64,000 nt of DNA. Source: Streptomyces sp. BK208. Lineage in GTDB: Bacteria; Actinomycetota; Actinomycetes; Streptomycetales; Streptomycetaceae. Under the pieces are notes generated by a model. That model ran no database searches and was not told the DNA's origin. It saw only the letters and a program-made list of their open reading frames with translations. The DNA lies in the NCBI RefSeq assembly GCF_004364245.1, contig NZ_SOAV01000005.1, positions 186,001 through 250,000 on the forward strand, written 5' to 3'. A program made the position numbers and the translations under genes. Positions 43,679 to 53,800 of the stretch are shown here, one piece after another; positions within the stretch are counted from its first letter, which is position 1; the number at the start of each line of letters is the position of its first letter.

Positions 43679-43753
43679 CGAAACCAGCCGGATTCGAACC
43701 GGCGTCCTCGCGGTTTTGGAGACCGCGCGCGACGACCTCTGCGCTACGGCTTC
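43679..43753 (-). tRNA. tRNA-Trp-like gene (anticodon CCA)
   Basis: On the minus strand the 75 bases fold as a tRNA. The acceptor is GAAGCCG with TGGTTTC (two G-U pairs), the D stem GCGC/GCGC has a 10-base loop, and the anticodon stem GCGGT/ACCGC carries the loop CTCCAAA (anticodon CCA). The T arm is GCCGG-TTCGAAT-CCGGC. The discriminator is G, right for bacterial tRNA-Trp. Oddities are a missing base 26 between the D and anticodon stems and no encoded CCA end. It may be a second or divergent Trp tRNA. Confidence 0.75.
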
Positions 43754-43877
43754 GCCCGGCGGGGATCTTAGCCGACCGTGTATCGGAGAGACCCGGCTTT
43801 CGGTACCTTCGGTGGTCATGGGTGGCGGGGCACGACCTGGCTTCTGATCTGCTGACCGGTGCCCGCCCCCGCCGTCG

Positions 43878-45419
43878 TCATGAGCAGACCTTGCCGTCCT
43901 TCGGTACCGTCCCCTTCAACAGGTAGGCGTCCACCGTCGAGTCGACGCAGTCGCTGCCGCTGCCGTAGGCGCCGTGGCCCTGGCCTTTCCAGGTCAGCAC
44001 CGTGCCGACGTCCTTGCCCAGCTCGTCCGCCATCCTGCGGGCGCCCTCGTAGGGCGTGGCCGGGTCGCCCGTGTTGCCCACCACCAGGATGGGGGCCGCG
44101 CCGGGGGCGCTCACCTCCGGCGTCTCGTGCCGGCCGGCCACCGGCCAGTCGTGGCACCAACCGGCCGCGTCCCAGCCGAGGAAGGCGCCGAAGACGGGTG
44201 AGACGCTTTCGAGCCTCGGCAGCAGCTTCTTCGTCTCCTCCACGGTGGGCCGTTGCTTGTCGTCCAGGCACGAGATGACCCGTTGCGAGTGGGTCGTCGT
44301 GCCGTAGTGCCCGGAGGGATCGCGCTCGTTGTAGCCGTCGGCGAGCGCCAGCAGTTCGGAGCCGTCCCCCTCCTCGGCGGCTTCCAGCGCGCTGGTCAGG
44401 GACGGCCAGCTGCCCTCGCTGTACAGGGGCAGGACGATGCCGGTGAGCGCGAGTGTCTGCGTCAGCTCGCGCCCGGGGGAGGAGGTGGGCAGCGGCTCCG
44501 CGTCCAGTCGCTCCAGCAGGTCGGTGATCTTCCGCGACCCCTGTTCGGGTTCCTGCCCGGTCGACTCCAGGTAGTCGTCCAGGGCGCGTTGGAAGCCCCT
44601 GGCCTGGTTCTCGGCGTGGCCCATCGTGTCGGCGCTCGGGTCGACCACGGCGTCGAGGATCACGCGTCCCACGTGCTTCGGGAACAGGTGCGCGTAGACA
44701 CCGCCGAGTTCGGTGCCGTAGGAGATGCCGAAGTAGTGCAGCTCATCGTCGCCCAGGACGTGCCGCATCAGGTCCATGTCGCGAGCGGTGTCCGCGGTGG
44801 AGACGTGCCGGATGAGCGCGCCGGACGCCTTCTCGCAGCCCTTGCCGAAGTCGGAGGCGTCCTTCAGATAGGCCCGCTCCTCGGCCGGGGTGTCCGGCGT
44901 GGAGTCCACCGACTCGGCGGCGTCGATCGACTCGTCGGAGCGGCAGCGGACCCCTTCGCTTGCGGCCACTCCGCGCGGGTCCCAGCTCACCAGGTCGTAC
45001 CGCTCGTGCAGGGAGGAGACGGTGTCGGCGTAGGACGGCATCGTGGCGACGCCGGACGCCCCCGGGCCGCCGAAGTTGAACAGCAGGGAGCCGACGGGGT
45101 CGTCCCCGGTGGACCTGGAGCGGATCAGCGCGAGGTCGATCGTCTCGCCTCCCGGCTGCGACCAGTCCAGCGGCGCCTCGAGCGTGGCGCACCTCCAGTC
45201 GCCGTCCGGCGCCGGGGCCTCGTCGGTTCCCTCGCAACGGGCCCAGTCCAACCTCTGGGACGCCAGTGCCTTCGGCACCCCGGGCGGCGCCACCGCCGAA
45301 GGGCCCGCGTCGCTGTCACGTCCCTCGTCCCTGTCCTCGTCGGACGAGCCGCCGCTGCAGCCCGCCGTCAGCAGTGCGGCGGCGGCCGTCAGAGCCGTCC
45401 ACCTCGCGAGACGCGTCAT
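43878..45419 (-). CDS. Lipoprotein alpha/beta-hydrolase peptidase with TAP-like C-terminus
   Basis: The 513-residue protein has a lipobox (LTAGC, about Cys21) and then the tripeptidyl-aminopeptidase form: NFGGPGASGVATMP, YDLVSWDPRGV, nucleophile elbow GISYGTELGG, GNTGDPATPYEGA (Asp region) and WKGQGHGAY (catalytic His). Members remove tripeptides or are unassigned proteases on the outer face of the membrane. The next gene upstream is a close paralogue. ATG 45419 follows GGGGAGAGG. Whether it acts on signal-peptide debris or on food peptides is unknown. Confidence 0.88.
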   Translation of the reverse strand: MTRLARWTALTAAAALLTAGCSGGSSDEDRDEGRDSDAGPSAVAPPGVPKALASQRLDWARCEGTDEAPAPDGDWRCATLEAPLDWSQPGGETIDLALIRSRSTGDDPVGSLLFNFGGPGASGVATMPSYADTVSSLHERYDLVSWDPRGVAASEGVRCRSDESIDAAESVDSTPDTPAEERAYLKDASDFGKGCEKASGALIRHVSTADTARDMDLMRHVLGDDELHYFGISYGTELGGVYAHLFPKHVGRVILDAVVDPSADTMGHAENQARGFQRALDDYLESTGQEPEQGSRKITDLLERLDAEPLPTSSPGRELTQTLALTGIVLPLYSEGSWPSLTSALEAAEEGDGSELLALADGYNERDPSGHYGTTTHSQRVISCLDDKQRPTVEETKKLLPRLESVSPVFGAFLGWDAAGWCHDWPVAGRHETPEVSAPGAAPILVVGNTGDPATPYEGARRMADELGKDVGTVLTWKGQGHGAYGSGSDCVDSTVDAYLLKGTVPKDGKVCS

Positions 45420-45559
45420 GTCCTCTCCCCCCTGGCAAGCCGTCCGCGCCGTGCGGCGGATGGCGTTCCTGCCATGTTAGGTGGAGTCAAAAACGCCCAC
45501 CGAGACCTGTGGATAACGCTCTGACCTGGCGGGTTTCCCAGTTTTGGCGTCGACTCGGG

Positions 45560-47113
45560 TCAGGAGCACACCGTGTTGGCCGGCGGTACCTTGCCGTCGA
45601 GCAGGTAGCCGTGCACCGCGTTCTGCACGCACCGGTTCTTGCTGTCGTAGGAGCCGTGCCCCTGTCCCTTGTAGGTCAGTTCCACGCCGACGCCCTTGCC
45701 CAGCGCGTCCACCATCCTGCCGGCACCCTCGTAGGGCGTCGCCGGGTCGCCGGTGTTGCCGATCACCAGGATCGGCGGCGCACCGGGCGCGCTGACGTCC
45801 GGATGGTCGGCGGCTCCGGCCACCGGCCAGTCGGTGCAGCCGACCATGGACCAGGCGAGGTAGTCGCCGAAAACCGGGGAGGCGTCGCGGAACTCGGGCA
45901 GCTTGCCCTGCACGTAGGCGGTGTCGTACCGCGGTTTGTCGTCGGCGCAGTTGATGGCGACGTTGGCGGCGGTGATGTTGCTGTACTCGCCGTCCTCGTT
46001 GCGCCCGTTCAACGAGTCCGACAGCACCATGAGCACGCGTCCGTCGCCGTCGTACGCCTGCTCCAGGCCCTCGGTGAGGTACTCCCAGAAGTCCTTCGAG
46101 TACAGCGCCTGCGCGATGCCGCCGGTCGCGGCGGTCTCGGTGAGCTTGCGGGGGAAGACACCGGGGATCGGTTTGCGGTCGAGGTCCTTCAGCAGCCGGG
46201 CGATGCGCGCCTTGACGTCCTCGGCCGTGTCACCGACGGGGCAGTCCTCGGTCTTCGAGACGCAGTCCTCGGCGAAGTTGTCGAGCGCCAGCTGGAAGCC
46301 CTTCGCCTGTCCCAGCGAGCTCTGCTCCGAGGTCTGCGTCGGATCGACGACCGCGTCGAAGACGGCACGTCCCACGTGCTTGGGGAACAGGTGGGCGTAG
46401 ACGCCGCCGAGTTCGGTGCCGTAGGAGATGCCGAAGTAGTGCAGCTTCTCGTCGCCGAGTACCTGGCGCATCAGGTCCATGTCGCGGGCCGCGTCGGTCG
46501 TGCGCACGTGCGGAAGGACCTTCTTCGAGTTCTTCTCGCAGGCCCCGTTGAACTTCTCCGTGTTGGCCACCAACGCGGTGCGCTCGGCCTGGTCGTCGGG
46601 GGTGGCGTCCTGCTGGAAGTAGGTGTCGAGCTGTTCGTCGTCCAGGCACTCCACGGGATCGCTGCGGCCGACGCCGCGCGGATCGAAGCTGACCAGGTCG
46701 TAGCGGGTGCGCAGTTTCGCGTAGTCCTGGCCGAACGCGGGCAGTGTGGTGACGCCGGAGCCGCCCGGCCCGCCGAAGTTGAAGACGAGCGAGCCGATCC
46801 GCCGGTCCGGCTCGCCGCTGGCCTCGGCCCGGATGAGCGCGAGGCCGATCGTGGCGCCCTCGGGGTCGTCCCAGTCGAGCGGCGCCTTCATCGTGGCGCA
46901 CTGCCACGCGTCGCCGTCGGGCAGGGGGGAGGGCGCGGAGCCGCCGCCCTCGGCCTCGGACGGTGCCCCGCAGTCCTTCCAACGCAGTTCCTGGCCCCAC
47001 AGGTCCTCGTCGTCGTCCTCCTGCGACCCACCGCCGCAGCCCGCCAGCAGGGCGGACAGTGCGACGGCGGTGGCGGTCAGGGCGGCGGCGCGCAGCCGGG
47101 AAGGATTCGGCAT
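45560..47113 (-). CDS. Paralogous lipoprotein alpha/beta-hydrolase peptidase with TAP-like C-terminus
   Basis: The 517-residue protein has the lipobox LLAGC and the same elements as its neighbour: NFGGPGGSGVTTLP, YDLVSFDPRGVGRSD, GISYGTELGGVYAHLFPKH, GNTGDPATPYEGAGRM and KGQGHGSY. The two share blocks of identity across the whole length and are tandem duplicates separated by 140 bp. ATG 47113 is chosen before the signal peptide; no strong ribosome site is seen. A product similar to S. lividans Tap-type peptidases is likely. Confidence 0.88.
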   Translation of the reverse strand: MPNPSRLRAAALTATAVALSALLAGCGGGSQEDDDEDLWGQELRWKDCGAPSEAEGGGSAPSPLPDGDAWQCATMKAPLDWDDPEGATIGLALIRAEASGEPDRRIGSLVFNFGGPGGSGVTTLPAFGQDYAKLRTRYDLVSFDPRGVGRSDPVECLDDEQLDTYFQQDATPDDQAERTALVANTEKFNGACEKNSKKVLPHVRTTDAARDMDLMRQVLGDEKLHYFGISYGTELGGVYAHLFPKHVGRAVFDAVVDPTQTSEQSSLGQAKGFQLALDNFAEDCVSKTEDCPVGDTAEDVKARIARLLKDLDRKPIPGVFPRKLTETAATGGIAQALYSKDFWEYLTEGLEQAYDGDGRVLMVLSDSLNGRNEDGEYSNITAANVAINCADDKPRYDTAYVQGKLPEFRDASPVFGDYLAWSMVGCTDWPVAGAADHPDVSAPGAPPILVIGNTGDPATPYEGAGRMVDALGKGVGVELTYKGQGHGSYDSKNRCVQNAVHGYLLDGKVPPANTVCS

Positions 47114-47202
47114 GCGTCCATCGTGCGGCCGCACGGGGACACCCGCGCGGGCCCGGGGCCGTACGAGGTACGGGGCGTCCTTCGGGGCTCCGGCGCGCCC
47201 GG

Positions 47203-49980
47203 TTACAGCGCCTCTTTGCGCGTGAGGTGGTTGAAGACCAGCCAGCCCGGAAGAACCGGCAGCCACAGGGTCAGCAGCCGGTAGAGCAGCACCGCGGGCG
47301 CGGCGACCTCCTTGGGAAGGCCGACGGCGATCAGACCGACCGTCAGCGTCGCCTCCACCGCGCCCACACCGCCCGGCGTCGGCGCGGCGGACCCCAGGGC
47401 GTTGCCCGCGAGGAAGACGACCGCGACACTCGCCAGACTGATCGACGACGAGTCGTCGCCGAAGGCGCGGATCGAGGCGTCCAGGCACATCACGAAACAG
47501 GCGGTGAGCAGCAGCATGCCGCCGATGCCCGTGACCAGCTTCTGCGGCCGCTGCAGCACGTCCAGCATGCGCGGCACGACCCCGGCGAAGAGCGACCTCA
47601 CGCGCGTGACGACGAACTTGCGCAGGAACGGCACCGACGTCACCACCAGCACCAGCACCGCCACGGTCAGCAGGCCCGCGATGACCGTCCGGGACGGGGA
47701 CAGCGACGGTGTCTTCTCGGTGCCGGTCAGGTAGCCGAAGGACAGCAGCATCAGGATGTGGCAGCCCAGCCCGAACAGCTGGGACGCGCCGACACTCGCC
47801 ACCGCCAGCCCGGGACGCACGCCCGCGCGTTGCAGGAAGCGGGTGTTCAGGGCGACGCCGCCGACCGCCGCGGGGGCGACGATCTTCACGAACGACCCGG
47901 CGACCTGCGCGGCCACCGTCCGCGGGAAGGGCACCTTCTCGGGCACGAAGCCCAGCAGGGACATCGCGGCGGCGACGTAACTCGCCGCCGAGAACAGCAC
48001 GGCCGCGGCCACCCAGCCCCACTGCGCGTTCGAGATCAGCGGGCCGAACTCGATGTGGGTGAGCTGCGTCAGCAGGAAGTAGGCGCCGATCGCGCCGGCG
48101 ATGAAGCTGATCAGCGTGCGCGGCCGTACCCGCTCCAGGCGCGCCGGTTCGACGGGGGCCTGCGGTCTGATGCGCAGCACGGCGTGTCGGATCTGGGTGA
48201 GCAGGTCCTCCTCGCGCGCCTCCTCGATGGCCTCTTCCACGGCCCGCTTCTCGGCCCGCTGCTCGGCACGCACCGCCTTCTTGTCCGGTTTGTCGGACTG
48301 GGTGGACTCGCCGGCCCGCTCCGCCGTGTGGCTCGTGGCGCCGTGCCCGGCTGCCTCCGCACGGGCCAGCTTGGCCTGCCGGGACGACTCCAGCACCGCG
48401 TCCCGCTCGCGTTGGGCACGCTCCCGCGCCAGCCTGCGCAGGGTCGCGCGCGTGGAGCGGCTGAGCGCGATGGGCTGCAGCATGGGCAGGCAGTCCGCCA
48501 CGCTGTCGGGGCCCAGGACCCCCACCGCCGACGCGACCGCGCGCTCGGCGCCGACCCGCAGGCCCAGCGTCACCAAGAGCTGGGAGACGTCCATGCGCAG
48601 CAGCAGGTCGCCGGCGGCGATCTCACCGATGCGCAGGTCGGTGAGGATCACCGTGCCGGAACGATCCACCAGGATCGCGTCGCCCACCAGCCTGCGGTGC
48701 GCGATGCGGCGCGACTGCAGGGCCCGCACCTGCTCCCAGGTGTCGCGCAGCAGGTCGTCGGTGATCTCCTCGTCCGCCAGCGAGTCCAGGGAGCGCCCGC
48801 CGGTGTGCTCGTAGACCAGCATGACGGCGTCGGGACCCAGCTCCGAGGTCGCGATCAGCTTGGGGGCGTTGGCGCCGGCCGCGATGGCCGCGTACGCGAG
48901 CAGCGCCTCCTGTTCCAGGGCCTGCCGCAGCGAGGGGAGGCTGCTGCGGGTCGCGAAGCCGCGCAGGGTCAGGTTGCGCCACGCCCGGTAGAAGAAGCCC
49001 TGCGCCTGCTGCTCGCGGTCCACCACCGTCACGTCGAGCGGCCGGCCGTCCTCCAGCGTGACGAAGTAGCGCCGGCCCCGGTCACCGGTCTCGACGCTGT
49101 CCGACGGCGCTTCCTGCCGCGCGGCGGTCACCGGCCGGAAGCCGACGTGCCGCAGCCCCGCCATCAGCGTCCGGCCGGTGGGGCGGACATTGGGGGAGCC
49201 GACGGCGTACAGGGTGCCGTAGGCGACGGTCCAGCCGATGAGGACGGTCAGGATGATCGAGAACGGAGTCGTGTAACCGGTGACGAGCATCGAGAAGGCG
49301 TCGAGGAGCAGCACGATCCACAGCACCGCACGCCAGCGGGGTCTGCGGGACATGCCGACGGCCGTCATGTACGCGATGACCGGGGCGAGGTAGCCGTGCA
49401 CGGGGTCGGTCAACGCGTGGATGTCGCCCGGCGACGGCTGGGTGAGCGCCTCCTGGATGGAGCCGGGAGCGGCCTTGGCGACCCACAGGTCCGTGGCGAG
49501 CGTCACGCCGTGCGCGAGGACCGCCGCGAGTACGCCGTCGGCGATCCGCAGCCCGTCCCGCTTGATCAGCCGCTCGATCGCGAACGCGACCGGCACCAGG
49601 AGGATCGCGATGCTGGAGGCCAGCCCCGCGATCTTGATGAGCAGGTCGGGTGCCTGTCCCGTGCCCTTGTTGATGTCCTGTTCGAGGCCCGAGGTGGTGC
49701 CGTGCGCGAAGGCGGCGACGGCCAGGAGGAGGGCGACGGCGAGCACGCCCACCAGGAGGCGGACCAGGTCGGAGGGACGGTGCACGCGCGCGGGGAGCAG
49801 CGGTTCGTCGCCCTCGACCTCGTCGATGTGGGCCACGTCGTCGGGGTCCGCGGCCGTCGCCGACGGCCCCTCGGCCGCCCGGTCGCCGGTCTTCTCGTCC
49901 CCCGCGTGCGCGGCGTCCGGGCGCGCGGAAGCGTCAGAGGTGCCCTCGGCGTCCTCGGGGTGCGCACCCTGCTGCTTCAT
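47203..49980 (-). CDS. Large membrane protein: kinase-like domain fused to LPG-synthase-type transmembrane domain
   Basis: About 925 residues. The N-terminus is acidic, followed by about six membrane segments (residues 75-260). Residues 320-520 look like a degenerate protein-kinase/ABC1 fold: RIAHRRLVGDAILVDRSG stands where the HRD/N loop would be and ILTDLRIG replaces DFG. A basic coiled region (EQRAEKRAVEEAIEEAREED) leads into a second bundle of about eight helices with the UPF0104 pattern SFVKIVAPAAVGGVALNTRF and APTPGGVGAVEATL. Such C-terminal domains act in lipid flipping or lysyl-PG synthesis. ATG 49980 is chosen; GTG 50004 is possible. Confidence 0.8.
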   Translation of the reverse strand: MKQQGAHPEDAEGTSDASARPDAAHAGDEKTGDRAAEGPSATAADPDDVAHIDEVEGDEPLLPARVHRPSDLVRLLVGVLAVALLLAVAAFAHGTTSGLEQDINKGTGQAPDLLIKIAGLASSIAILLVPVAFAIERLIKRDGLRIADGVLAAVLAHGVTLATDLWVAKAAPGSIQEALTQPSPGDIHALTDPVHGYLAPVIAYMTAVGMSRRPRWRAVLWIVLLLDAFSMLVTGYTTPFSIILTVLIGWTVAYGTLYAVGSPNVRPTGRTLMAGLRHVGFRPVTAARQEAPSDSVETGDRGRRYFVTLEDGRPLDVTVVDREQQAQGFFYRAWRNLTLRGFATRSSLPSLRQALEQEALLAYAAIAAGANAPKLIATSELGPDAVMLVYEHTGGRSLDSLADEEITDDLLRDTWEQVRALQSRRIAHRRLVGDAILVDRSGTVILTDLRIGEIAAGDLLLRMDVSQLLVTLGLRVGAERAVASAVGVLGPDSVADCLPMLQPIALSRSTRATLRRLARERAQRERDAVLESSRQAKLARAEAAGHGATSHTAERAGESTQSDKPDKKAVRAEQRAEKRAVEEAIEEAREEDLLTQIRHAVLRIRPQAPVEPARLERVRPRTLISFIAGAIGAYFLLTQLTHIEFGPLISNAQWGWVAAAVLFSAASYVAAAMSLLGFVPEKVPFPRTVAAQVAGSFVKIVAPAAVGGVALNTRFLQRAGVRPGLAVASVGASQLFGLGCHILMLLSFGYLTGTEKTPSLSPSRTVIAGLLTVAVLVLVVTSVPFLRKFVVTRVRSLFAGVVPRMLDVLQRPQKLVTGIGGMLLLTACFVMCLDASIRAFGDDSSSISLASVAVVFLAGNALGSAAPTPGGVGAVEATLTVGLIAVGLPKEVAAPAVLLYRLLTLWLPVLPGWLVFNHLTRKEAL

Positions 49981-50136
49981 CGGCTCTTCTTGCTCTCGTA
50001 TCACTGGTCACCGCCCGCACGATGGTGGCATGCCGCGTCGGCCTCGGCAGGCATCAGGGTGCCGGTGCGGGCCGCACAGTCTGCCCGAAGCGCCCCGTTC
50101 CGGGCGAGGGACGCGCACCCTCGGGAGCGCGCCGCG

Positions 50137-50159
50137 TTGTCGGCGGGGTGCGGCAGGAT
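50137..50159 (+). promoter_or_regulatory. PafBC/RecA-NDp-like promoter of the alkyltransferase-like gene
   Basis: TTGTCGGCG, eight bases, then CAGGAT matches the actinobacterial damage promoter TGTCRGTG-N8-TANNNT at seven of eight positions plus an imperfect -10. The start codon comes seven bases after it, so the transcript would be leaderless. Confidence 0.55.
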
Positions 50160-50166
50160 GGGTCGG

Positions 50167-50595
50167 ATGAGCGAGCAGAGCCTTCCGGACGGCGCCGGTC
50201 CACAGCACGCGGACGCGCTGCCCGAGTACGCCGAGCGGGTCCTCGACGTCACCGAACTCATCCCGCCGGGCCGCGTCATGACGTACGGGGACGTGGCCGA
50301 GTACCTGGAGGAGGGCGGCCCCCGCCAGGTCGGCCGGGTGATGTCCCTCTACGGCGGTGGCGTTCCCTGGTGGCGTGTCGTGCGCGCGGACGGGGCGCTG
50401 CTCGCGGGACACGAGCTGGAGGCGATGGACCGCTACCGGGAAGAGGGCACGCCCCTGAAGGAGGCGAGCAGAGCCGCCGAGGGCCACCTGCCTCGCCTCG
50501 ACCTGAAGCGGGCGCGGTGGGACGGCGGCGACCGGGCACAGGGCGACGGCGGACACACCCAGGGGCGCGGCGGACGCGGACAGGGTCACACCTGA
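50167..50595 (+). CDS. Alkyltransferase-like protein (MGMT without the reactive Cys)
   Basis: The 142-residue protein has the DNA-binding domain of O6-alkylguanine transferases (PPGRVMTYGDVAEYL, GGPRQVGRVMSLYGGG), but the PCHR active site reads PWWRVV, so Cys is Trp. Such ATL proteins bind bulky O6-alkylguanine and flag it for nucleotide-excision repair. The C-terminus is Gly/His-rich. ATG 50167 fits the damage-type promoter; ATG 50158 is in frame three codons earlier. The counterpart Rv3204 lies in the same mycobacterial block. Confidence 0.9.
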   Translation: MSEQSLPDGAGPQHADALPEYAERVLDVTELIPPGRVMTYGDVAEYLEEGGPRQVGRVMSLYGGGVPWWRVVRADGALLAGHELEAMDRYREEGTPLKEASRAAEGHLPRLDLKRARWDGGDRAQGDGGHTQGRGGRGQGHT

Positions 50596-50665
50596 CAGCT
50601 TCCGCCAAGCCTGCGGCCGATGTGTGACCTGTGATCCGTATGAGGGAAACCGGACGCTTCGGGCA

Positions 50666-50687
50666 TGTCCGTGGCATGACGTACGTT
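50666..50687 (+). promoter_or_regulatory. PafBC/RecA-NDp-like promoter upstream of adnA
   Basis: TGTCCGTG, eight bases, TACGTT matches TGTCRGTG-N8-TANNNT at all positions but one. Transcription would start near 50694 and give a leader of about 165 bases. A hairpin (50730-50757) lies in that leader. Confidence 0.5.
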
Positions 50688-50861
50688 CGTGGGGCAGGGG
50701 GCGCTCGTGCCGTGAGTGACCCGGGGGAAGAAGCGGAAGCACTGCTTCTGCCGCTTCCGTCGGCGTAGCGTCGGCCGGACGCGTCCCTCTCATCCCGTGG
50801 CCACCGCCCCGCCCGCGGCGCGGACGGCCCACCAGCACACCCACCAGGACCGGCGAACCAC

Positions 50862-53800
50862 GTGAGCTCCTCTTCCTCCGACGGACACCCGTCGCACCCC
50901 CAGGTGCGACGGGGGAGCCGTGGCGCTTACCGACTGGTGCGTACCCCGCCAGCACGCATGGACCCCCCTCGTCTGGACGCCGCACAGCGCGCCGTGGTTG
51001 ACCACCGGGCCGGGCCGCTGCTCGTCCTGGCGGGCCCGGGCACCGGCAAGACCACCACCCTGGTCGAGTCGGTGGCGGAGCGGATCGCCGAGGGCGGCGA
51101 CCCCGAGCGCATCCTGGTGCTCACCTTCAGCCGCAAGGCGGCCGTCGAGCTGCGCGACCGGATGGCCCTGCGCATCGGAGCCGCGCGTGCTCCCCGGGCG
51201 ACGACATTTCACTCCTTCGGTTACGCCCTGGTCCGCGCCCACCAGGACAGTGACCTCTTCGCGGAGCCCCTGCGGCTGCTGTCCGGACCGGAACAGGACG
51301 TGGCGGTGCGGGAGCTGCTCGCCGGGCAGGTGGACCTGGAGCGGCTCGGGCTCGCCCACGTGCGCTGGCCCGACGAGCTGCGTGCCTGCCTGACCACCCG
51401 CGGCTTCGCCGACGAGGTCCGCGCGGTACTGGCCCGCAGCCGGGAACTGGGGCTCGGCCCCGAAGCCCTGGGGGCCTTCGCCCGGCGCATCGGCCGCCCC
51501 GACTGGCGCGCCGCCGCCGTCTTCCTCGCCGAGTACCTCGACGTGCTCGACCTCCAGGGCGTGCTCGACTACGCGGAACTGGTCCATCGCGCGGTGCTCC
51601 TCGCCCGCCGCCCCGAGGTCGCCGCGCAGCTGAGCGCCCGGTACGACGCGGTGTACGTCGACGAGTACCAGGACACCGACCCGGCCCAGGTACGGCTGCT
51701 GCACGCCCTGGCCGACGGCGGGCGCACCCTCGTCGCCTTCGGCGACCCCGACCAGTCGATCTACGCCTTCCGGGGCGCGGACGTGAACGGCATCCTCGAC
51801 TTCCCGGCCGCCTTCCCCCGCGACGACGGCCGACCGGCGCCGGTCGCGGTGCTGCGGACCTCGCGCCGGTCCGGAGCCGCCCTGCTGGGCGCCACCCGGC
51901 TGCTGACCCAGCGCATGCCGCTGACCCGCCTGCCCGCCGACAAGGTCCGCGCCCACCGCGAGCTGACCCCGGTACGGGACGGTGGACGCGTCGAGGCGTA
52001 CACCTACCCGACCTCCGGCACCGAACTGGACAACATCGCCGACATCCTGCGCCGGGCGCACCTGGAGGACGGCGTCCCGTGGGGCGAGATGGCCGTCCTG
52101 GTACGCGCCGGCTCGCGCACCATCCCCACGCTCCGCCGCGCCCTCATCTCGGCCGGCGTCCCTCTGGACATCGACGGCGACGACCTCCCGCTGCGTCACG
52201 AGCCGGCGGTGGCGCCCCTGCTGACGGCCCTGCGGGCGGTGGCGGAGGCCGAGGCGGGCACGGGAGCGGCGGGGGAGCGGCCCGGGACGGGCACGGCCGG
52301 GACCCCGGCAGCCGACGGCCGGACCCGCGAAGCCGACGCCGGTGCCCCCAAAGTCGACGCCGGGGCCCGTGAAGCCGCCGCCAGGACCCTCGAAGCCGGC
52401 GCCGACACCCCCGCAGCCGGCGCCGGGACCACCGACGCCGACACCAAGACCCGCGAACCCGGCACCAGGCCCACCGAACCCGGCACCAGGCCCACCGAAC
52501 CCGACGCCAGGCCCGCCGAACCCGACGCCGGGACCGACGTGGACGTACGGGCCCGGGACGAGGCGCCGACGAGCGACCCGCACGGACCGGCGGCCGAGCC
52601 CGTACCCGACGCCGACCGGACCGGGAAGCCCCAGCCCGGTGAGCGCGTGCACCGCGCGGAGGAACCGTGCTGGCTGCCGACCGAGACCGCCGTCACCCTC
52701 CTCGCCTCGCCCCTTGCCGGGACGGACGCCGCGGACCTGCGCCGCCTCGGCCGGGCCCTGCGCGACGAGCAGCGTGCCGCGGGCAACCCGCTGCCCCCGC
52801 CCTCGGACGAACTGCTCGCGCGGGCGCTGGCCGAGCCGGAGCGGCTCGCCGTGCACGACCCCGCGTACGCGCGCGGTGCCCAGCGACTCGGCGCGCTGCT
52901 CCGCAAGGCACGGGAACGCCTGGCCGGAGGCGGCAGCGCCGAGGAGGCGCTGTGGGACCTGTGGAACGGCACCCCGTGGCCCAGCCGCCTGGAACGCTCC
53001 GCCCGGCGCGGCGGTGCGGCCGGCCGCAACGCCGACCGCGACCTGGACGCCGTGTGCGCGCTGTTCGCGACGGCCGCCCGCGCGGAGGAGCGCACCGGCG
53101 GCCGCGGCGCCCTGAACTTCCTGGAGGAGATCGACGCCGAGGACATCGCGGCCGACACCCTCGCGCGGCGTGCCGTGCGCCCCGACGCCGTTCGCCTGAT
53201 GACCGCGCACCGCTCCAAGGGACTGGAGTGGCGGCTGGTCGTCGTCGCGGGCGTCCAGGAGGGGCTGTGGCCCGACCTGCGCCGCCGCGGTTCCCTGCTG
53301 GAGGCCGACCGGATCGGCCGCGACGGACTCGCCGAACCCCTCACCCCCGGGGCCCTGCTCACCGAGGAACGCCGCCTGTTCTACGTGGCCGCCACCCGCG
53401 CGCGTGAACGGCTGGTCGTCACCGCAGTGAAGGCACCGGCCGACGACGGGGACCAGCCCTCCCGTTTCCTGACCGAACTCGGCGTCGAACCCACCGACGT
53501 CACCGGCCGGCCGCGCCGCCCCCTCGCCGTCGCGCCACTCGTCGCCGAACTGCGCGCCACCACCGTCGACCCCCGCGTCTCCGCGCCCCTGAGGGAAGCC
53601 GCCGCACGACGCCTGGCGCGACTCGCCGCCCTGGCCGACGACGACGGCCGCCCATTGGTGCCCTCCGCCCACCCCTACCGCTGGTGGGGCATGTGGGACC
53701 CGACCGAGAGCAAGGTGCCGCTGCGCGACCGCGACGAGCCCGTCACGCTCTCCGGCAGCGCCCTGGACCAGCTCGCCAACACCTGCGCCCTGCAGTGGTT

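Noticed and set aside
43679..43753. tRNA as an integration site of a mobile element
   Set aside because: No integrase, direct repeat of the tRNA end or change of composition is seen on either side.
46963..50595. A 1210-codon open frame on the plus strand
   Set aside because: Only its last 143 codons (from 50167) are a gene. The remainder is antisense to the large membrane protein and reads as a shadow with Arg/Gly/His-rich translation, as is usual in very GC-rich DNA.
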